Source: Streptomyces coelicoflavus
GTDB lineage: Bacteria > Actinomycetota > Actinomycetes > Streptomycetales > Streptomycetaceae
Reading direction: 5' to 3'
Assembly: GCF_003112555.1 (NCBI RefSeq)
Contig: NZ_BEWB01000002.1
Span: forward strand, 372,001-436,000
Length of the DNA: 64,000 nucleotides
The notes under the pieces are model-generated. The model searched no databases. It saw nothing but the letters and a program-made list of their open reading frames with translations, and was not told where the DNA came from. Positions within the stretch are counted from its first letter, which is position 1. The number at the start of each line of letters is the position of its first letter. Made by a program: the position numbers and the translations under genes. Shown piece after piece: positions 59,964 to 64,000 of this stretch.

Positions 59964-61814
59964 GTGAACGACGGATACGACCCGGGACACGGCGACGACC
60001 AGTACGAACTCGTCGGCTACGACGAGTACGGCCGCCCCGTGTACCGCCAGGCCCAGGGACACACCCAGGGCCAGGTCCCGCCCCAGCCCGGCGGGCAGCA
60101 GCAGTACGACCCGTACGCGCAGCAGCAGGGACAGCAGTACGCGCAACAGCACGGACAGCACGGACAGCACGGACAGCACGGGCTCCAGGGGCAGCAGCAG
60201 TACGGGCAGCAGGGCTACGGCTACGACCCGTACGCCACGGGCACCCAGCAGCCCGTTCAGCAGCCCTACGACCCCTACGGCTCCCAGGGCGGCTACGACA
60301 CCGGTCAGCAGCCCCCGCAGCCGCCCGCGCCCGGCTACGACGCCTACGGCGGCCACCCCGGCGCCCCGCACGGCGGCGGCCCGGCCCCGCAGCAGTCGTA
60401 CGACCCCTACGGCCGGGCCGCGAGCAGCGGCCCGCAGCCGCGGGTCGCCGAGCAGACCGCCCACATCCCGCAGCAGGCGGGCCCGGCCGGGCAGCGGGAG
60501 CGGACGGACACCGACGAGCCCTCCGCCGCCGACGGCGGGGACTACCGCACCGAGCAGTTCGCCTTCGTCGAGGAGCCGGCCGGCGACTCCGAGGACGTCA
60601 TCGACTGGATGAAGTTCACGGAGAACCGCACCGAACGCCGCGAGGAGGCCCGCCGGCGTGCACGCTCGCGCGTCGTCGCCCTGGTCGTCGTCCTCGCGCT
60701 GGTCGCGGTCGGCGGCGTCGGCTACCTCTGGTACGCCGGGAAGCTGCCCGGCGTGTCCTCCTCCGACGACAAGAGCGGCGGTGCGACGACGGCGGGTGCC
60801 CAGAAGCGCGACGTGATCGCCGTCCACCTGCACGACACCAAGGGCGGCGGCACCTCCACCGCGCTGCTGGTCAACAACACCACCACCAAGCAGGGCACCG
60901 CGGTGCTGGTGCCCAACGCGCTCGCCCTGACCGGCGACGACGGCAGCACCACCACGCTCGCCAAGTCCGTCGACGACGAGGGTCCCGACGCGACCCGGAC
61001 CGCCCTCGACTCGGCCCTCGGGACCGACATCGAGGGCACCTGGCGCCTGGACACCCCCTACCTCCAGATCCTCGTCGACCTGGTCGGCAACATCGACGTC
61101 GACACCGACGCCGACGTCCCGGACCCGGAGTCCAAGGACAAGGGCGCCGCGCCCCTCGTGCACAAGGGCGAGGGCCAGACCCTCAGCGGCAAGATGGCCG
61201 TCGCCTACGCCACCTACAGCGCCAAGGGCGAGGAGGCCAACGCCCAGCTCCAGCGGTTCGGGCAGGTCATGCAGGGCGTCCTGCGCAAGCTGTCCTCCGA
61301 CCCGCAGGCCGCGACGACCACCGTCCAGACCCTCGGGCTGATCCTCGACCCGCCGCTGACCGAGAAGGACCTCGGCACCTTCCTCGCCGGGCTCTCCGAC
61401 CGCGCCAAGGGCGGCGACTTCAAGACCGCGCTGCTGCCCGTCCAGGACGACGGCCGGCTCAGCGCCGAGGCCAGTGACAGCGTCGTCAAGGACGTCCTCG
61501 GCGGCACCGCCAAGAGCCCCGACAAGGACGCGGCGGTCAGCGTCTCGGTCCGCAACGCCACCGGCGACGAGGACCGCACCGGCAAGGCCCGCGTGGTCCT
61601 CCTCAACGGCGGCTTCACCTTCGTGTCCGGCGGCACCGCCTCCGGCACCGAGGCCACGTCGGAGGTCGTCTACGCGGACGCCGCCGACAAGGAGAACGCC
61701 GTCCAGGTCGCCAAGACCCTGGGCCTGCCCACCGACTCCGTCTCGAAGGGGAAGGTCTCCGCGAACGCGCGGGTGTCGGTGGTGCTCGGCCAGGACTACA
61801 AGCCGGCGTCTTAG
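59964..61814 (+). CDS. LCP-family (LytR-CpsA-Psr) membrane protein, degenerate catalytic domain
   Basis: Family enzymes attach polyprenyl-linked glycopolymers to peptidoglycan; this one has an LCP-like outer domain that looks altered. The 616-residue protein starts with a Gln/Tyr/Pro/Gly-rich tail of about 200 residues (units such as QQYGQQG, YDPY and HGQ), a charged stretch, and one span (VVALVVVLALVAVGGVGYLW). The outer part has the LCP strand pattern (VIAVHLHDTKGGGTSTALLV, YLQILVDLVGNIDV, GKMAVAYATYSAKGE), but the arginines and RQQ normally found around the ...ALxYxRxR... and DxxRIxRQQ motifs are replaced (AYATYSAK, LQRFGQVMQG). A LytR_C-like domain (about 520-610) ends the protein. GTG at 59964 has GAGAGGGG upstream. 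A Streptomyces LCP ligase (PdtA) is known for related polymers; equivalence is not shown. Confidence 0.75.
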   Translation: MNDGYDPGHGDDQYELVGYDEYGRPVYRQAQGHTQGQVPPQPGGQQQYDPYAQQQGQQYAQQHGQHGQHGQHGLQGQQQYGQQGYGYDPYATGTQQPVQQPYDPYGSQGGYDTGQQPPQPPAPGYDAYGGHPGAPHGGGPAPQQSYDPYGRAASSGPQPRVAEQTAHIPQQAGPAGQRERTDTDEPSAADGGDYRTEQFAFVEEPAGDSEDVIDWMKFTENRTERREEARRRARSRVVALVVVLALVAVGGVGYLWYAGKLPGVSSSDDKSGGATTAGAQKRDVIAVHLHDTKGGGTSTALLVNNTTTKQGTAVLVPNALALTGDDGSTTTLAKSVDDEGPDATRTALDSALGTDIEGTWRLDTPYLQILVDLVGNIDVDTDADVPDPESKDKGAAPLVHKGEGQTLSGKMAVAYATYSAKGEEANAQLQRFGQVMQGVLRKLSSDPQAATTTVQTLGLILDPPLTEKDLGTFLAGLSDRAKGGDFKTALLPVQDDGRLSAEASDSVVKDVLGGTAKSPDKDAAVSVSVRNATGDEDRTGKARVVLLNGGFTFVSGGTASGTEATSEVVYADAADKENAVQVAKTLGLPTDSVSKGKVSANARVSVVLGQDYKPAS

Positions 61815-61920
61815 GGGCCGGCGTGCGGGGCGGGCGGGGCGGACGGTTTTTCCGCGTGGGCCCGTGTCGGCGGTCGTGAGACCCTTGAGGTCAACCGACC
61901 GCCGACCCGAAAGCCAGGCA

Positions 61921-62367
61921 GTGACCGCGACCGACCGCTCCATCGAACTCATCAACGCCGCCGCCCAGGCGGCGGCCGACAAGCTCGCGCACGACATCAT
62001 CGCCTACGACGTCAGCGACGTGCTGTCGATCACGGACGCCTTCCTGCTGGCCTCCGCACCCAACGACCGCCAGGTCAAGTCCATCGTCGACGAGATCGAG
62101 GAGCGGCTGAACAAGGAGCTGGGTGCCAAGCCGGTGCGCCGCGAGGGCGACCGCGAGGCCCGCTGGGTCCTGCTCGACTACGTCGACATCGTCGTCCACG
62201 TCCAGCACAGCGAGGAGCGCGTCTTCTACGCCCTGGAGCGGCTGTGGAAGGACTGCCCCGAGCTGGACCTGCCCGCCGACGCCAAGGAGACCCGCGGCAA
62301 GGCGGAGGAGCACGCCAAGCTCCAGGCCGCCGAGGAGGCGACGCGGACCGACGAGGACTGGCGATGA
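61921..62367 (+). CDS. rsfS: Ribosomal silencing factor RsfS (Iojap)
   Basis: Binds L14 on the large subunit and blocks joining with the small subunit when nutrients are low. The 148-residue protein matches the family: AAADKLAHDIIAYDVSDVLS, ITDAFLLASAPNDRQVKSIV, and the conserved WVLLDYVDIVVHVQHSEERV near residues 78-97, with a variable acidic C-terminus. GTG at 61921 is the start closest to the family length; its ribosome site is weak. The nadD-(LCP)-rsfS order is common; a histidine phosphatase overlaps its stop by four bases. Confidence 0.95.
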   Translation: MTATDRSIELINAAAQAAADKLAHDIIAYDVSDVLSITDAFLLASAPNDRQVKSIVDEIEERLNKELGAKPVRREGDREARWVLLDYVDIVVHVQHSEERVFYALERLWKDCPELDLPADAKETRGKAEEHAKLQAAEEATRTDEDWR

Positions 62368-63035
62368 GCGCCACCGGCGAGGTGACGGCCGGCAAGCCCG
62401 GCCGCGGCCGGCGCGTCATCCTCTGGCGGCACGGCCAGACCGCGTGGAACGTGGAGCGCCGCTTCCAGGGCAGCACGGACGTCGAGCTGACCGGGACCGG
62501 CGTCGCCCAGGCCCGCCGTGCCGCCGGACTGCTCGTGCACCTGCGGCCCGACGCGATCGTCGCCTCCGACCTCGTGCGCGCCGCGAACACGGCCGCCGAG
62601 CTGTCCGTGCTCACCGGCCTCGAGGTCACCCTGGAGGAGGGCCTGCGGGAGACCTACGCGGGCGTCTGGCAGGGGCTGACCCACGACGAGATCATCGCCC
62701 GGCACGGCGACGAGTACGCGGCCTGGAAGCGCGGCGAGCCCGTGCGCCGCGGCGGCGGCGAGCTGGAGACCGAGGTCGCCGACCGCGCGGCCCCCGTGGT
62801 GCTCCGGCACGCCGAGAAGCTCCCCGAGGACGGCACCCTCGTCGTGGTCAGCCACGGCGGCACGATCCGCACCACCATCGGCCGCCTGCTCGGCCTGGAA
62901 CCGCACAGCTGGGAGAGCCTCGGCGGCCTGACCAACTGCTGCTGGTCCGTCCTGGGCGAGGGCGCCCGCGGCTGGCGCCTGCTGGAGCACAACGCCGGCA
63001 CCCTGCCGGAACCGGTGCTCGGCGACGACGTCTGA
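62364..63035 (+). CDS. Histidine phosphatase family protein (phosphoglycerate mutase-like)
   Basis: A 223-residue enzyme of the branch of the histidine phosphatases typified by cofactor-dependent phosphoglycerate mutase. The phosphoenzyme motif is LWRHGQTAWNVERRFQGSTD (His near residue 22), ASDLVRAANTAAEL contains the conserved Arg, YAGVWQGLTHDE is the Glu-donor region, and VVVSHGGTIRTTIG the second His. Many members are broad-specificity phosphatases rather than mutases, and this gene cannot be distinguished. ATG overlaps the rsfS stop (ATGA), so the two are translationally coupled. tRNA-Ala follows. Confidence 0.88.
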   Translation: MSATGEVTAGKPGRGRRVILWRHGQTAWNVERRFQGSTDVELTGTGVAQARRAAGLLVHLRPDAIVASDLVRAANTAAELSVLTGLEVTLEEGLRETYAGVWQGLTHDEIIARHGDEYAAWKRGEPVRRGGGELETEVADRAAPVVLRHAEKLPEDGTLVVVSHGGTIRTTIGRLLGLEPHSWESLGGLTNCCWSVLGEGARGWRLLEHNAGTLPEPVLGDDV

Positions 63036-63043
63036 ACCGCGAT

Positions 63044-63073
63044 TTCACTTTCCGGCAGGTCGCAGGCTAAAGT
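63044..63073 (+). promoter_or_regulatory. Candidate promoter for the first tRNA-Ala
   Basis: TTCACT (63044-63049), 18 bases, TAAAGT (63068-63073); the tRNA begins at 63144, so a leader of about 65 bases would be removed. Confidence 0.4.
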
Positions 63074-63143
63074 TCTTCTTGTTCGCCCCGCCGAGCGGAG
63101 CGGACGGAGAGCAGGACCATGCGACTCGGGTCGCGTGGCACCA

Positions 63144-63216
63144 GGGGCTATAGCTCAGTTGGTAGAGCGCCTGCATGGCATGCAGGAGGTCAGGAGTTCA
63201 ATTCTCCTTAGCTCCA
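63144..63216 (+). tRNA. tRNA-Ala (anticodon GGC), copy 1
   Basis: GGGGCTATAGCTC begins the tRNA, acceptor pairs GGGGCTA/TAGCTCC, anticodon stem CCTGC/GCAGG with loop ATGGCAT giving GGC, and T-arm GGAGTTCAATTCTCC. CCA is not encoded. An identical copy begins at 63953. Confidence 0.97.
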
Positions 63217-63230
63217 CAGCCCACGGACGA

Positions 63231-63260
63231 ATCCCGTCCCCTTCGGGGGGCGGGATTTTT
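63231..63260 (+). terminator. Terminator of tRNA-Ala with TTCG tetraloop
   Basis: An 11-bp stem (ATCCCGTCCCC with one G-U) closed by the stable TTCG loop, followed by TTTT. Confidence 0.93.
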
Positions 63261-63416
63261 CGTCTCCGCCCGCTTGAGCAACACGCGTCCCACAGGCGTA
63301 TACGTCGGTGGACTCCGTGTCCGGACCGGTACTGAGGCGTCGCTGACCGGGTCGGCCCGGTCGTGGCAGAATCAAACGGCCGGAAGGGGACCGCGGCCCG
63401 ACGGGAGGGAGTGGCG

Positions 63417-63590
63417 ATGCCTGGGAGCATCCTCGAGGAGGTCGGTCACCTCCTCGGCGGAGCGGTGGCGAGGAACACGCTCACCCGTCTCAGCTGCCCT
63501 TCCTGCGGATCCGGGCACGTGGCCCAAGTCCTCGGCGACAACGGCGGAATCTCTTACGTGTGCACGGCCTGCGGCCACAGCTGGAGCTGA
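63417..63590 (+). CDS. Zinc-ribbon mini-protein (57 aa)
   Basis: A 57-residue protein whose C-terminal half is a zinc ribbon: SCPSCGSG and VCTACGHSW, four Cys spaced as in TFIIS/RPB9-type ribbons or transcription-linked small proteins. The N-terminus is a short helix (GSILEEVGHLLGGAVARN). ATG at 63417 is chosen because GGGAGGGA lies six bases upstream; GTG at 63363 would add 18 residues. The next gene starts four bases after its stop. Function unknown. Confidence 0.75.
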   Translation: MPGSILEEVGHLLGGAVARNTLTRLSCPSCGSGHVAQVLGDNGGISYVCTACGHSWS

Positions 63591-63593
63591 GCG

Positions 63594-63827
63594 ATGGGTG
63601 CACACAGGCGGAAGTGCGACTGGTGCGGCAGCGGTACGCCCATCGTGCGCGACATGGAGCCGGTCAACCCCGACTACCAGTACTGGTGCGAGGAATGCGC
63701 GCGGGCGCTGATCATAAAGGGCGACCCCATCGAGACGTACCGCGAACTCGAGGGTGAGCCGATCTACGGCCGGCTCCTCGAGGAGCACTGCACGCTCAAG
63801 CGGTTCTACTCGTTCGTGACGGCCTGA
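63594..63827 (+). CDS. Zinc-binding mini-protein (77 aa)
   Basis: A 77-residue protein with two CxxC pairs, RKCDWCGSGTPIV near residue 8 and WCEECARALIIKG near 32, suggesting one zinc site, followed by a helical C-terminus (DPIETYRELEGEPIYGRLLE). It begins four bases after the stop of the zinc-ribbon gene, so the two are one operon between the two tRNA-Ala genes. No named family recognised. Confidence 0.75.
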   Translation: MGAHRRKCDWCGSGTPIVRDMEPVNPDYQYWCEECARALIIKGDPIETYRELEGEPIYGRLLEEHCTLKRFYSFVTA

Positions 63828-63908
63828 CAGCCCGACGCCTCGCCGGGCCCGCAAGAGGGCGAAACGGGCAAAGCGGAAACGATTTGGTGTTGTGCCCGGT
63901 CGACCGTG

Positions 63909-63914
63909 TAATGT
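63909..63914 (+). promoter_or_regulatory. Candidate -10 box for the second tRNA-Ala
   Basis: TAATGT, with TGGTGT 18 bases upstream as a weak -35, 38 bases before the tRNA. Confidence 0.4.
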
Positions 63915-63952
63915 TGGCGTCGCCGCCGGGGAGACCGGGCGGCGGAAAACAA

Positions 63953-64000
63953 GGGGCTATAGCTCAGTTGGTAGAGCGCCTGCATGGCATGCAGGAGGTC
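63953..64000 (+). tRNA. tRNA-Ala (GGC), copy 2, truncated by the window edge
   Basis: The first 48 bases are identical to those of the copy at 63144, including the anticodon arm; the T-arm and acceptor 3' strand lie beyond the window. Confidence 0.9.

Overview
The window reads as core chromosome of a Streptomyces (high-GC actinobacterium). The evidence is very high GC with strong C/G third-position bias, many GTG starts, paired clpP1-clpP2, an RNase E/G of Streptomyces type with long disordered arms, and the order tig-clpP1-clpP2-clpX-valS-folC-ndk-mreBCD-pbp2-rodA-rne-rplU-rpmA-obg-proB-proA-nadD-rsfS known from Streptomyces chromosomes. I saw no insertion sequence, prophage, CRISPR array or replication origin. 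I found no in-frame TTA codon among the TTA triplets I inspected; this was not an exhaustive check.

Layout. 0-7.8 kb: partial amino-acid permease, rpiB, an Nei/Fpg glycosylase, an Eis-like acetyltransferase, a membrane SpoIIE-type phosphatase, a small ppGpp-hydrolase-like HD protein, an acyltransferase, then a 700-base regulatory-looking gap. 7.9-13.1 kb: tRNA-Gly, tRNA-Pro, trigger factor and the Clp protease genes (protein folding and turnover). 13.1-19.7 kb: a tailed membrane protein, valS, folC, a DUF4233 protein and ndk. 19.7-26.5 kb: mreB, mreC, mreD, pbp2, rodA (lateral/spore wall synthesis). 26.6-33.1 kb: a radical-SAM protein and its DUF2344 partner, split by a cassette of an S1-domain protein, a methyltransferase and a divergent FAD monooxygenase/ArsR pair with two clear operators. 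33.4-41 kb: rne, a glycerol-1-phosphate dehydrogenase-like gene, rplU, rpmA, obg. 41.2-52.1 kb: a GT4 glycosyltransferase and three TagF-like glycerophosphotransferases (teichoic-acid type polymers). 52.3-63 kb: proB, a hypothetical, proA, two paralogous single-span proteins, an M48 protease, two tiny membrane proteins, nadD, an LCP-like protein, rsfS and a histidine phosphatase. 63.1-64 kb: two identical tRNA-Ala(GGC) genes around two zinc-ribbon mini-proteins.

The unifying theme is cell-envelope growth: the MreB/RodA/PBP2 elongation machinery, three CDP-glycerol type polymer enzymes, an LCP-like attachment protein and several uncharacterised membrane proteins lie within 42 kb, interleaved with translation housekeeping genes. 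The least explained items are the SVVFDE-motif paralogue pair (55.6-57.3 kb), the LCP protein that seems to lack catalytic arginines, the cassette splitting the radical-SAM pair, and the structured gap at 6.9-7.6 kb. At least seven genes show a TANNNT -10 box only 6-9 bases before the start codon, suggesting leaderless transcripts.
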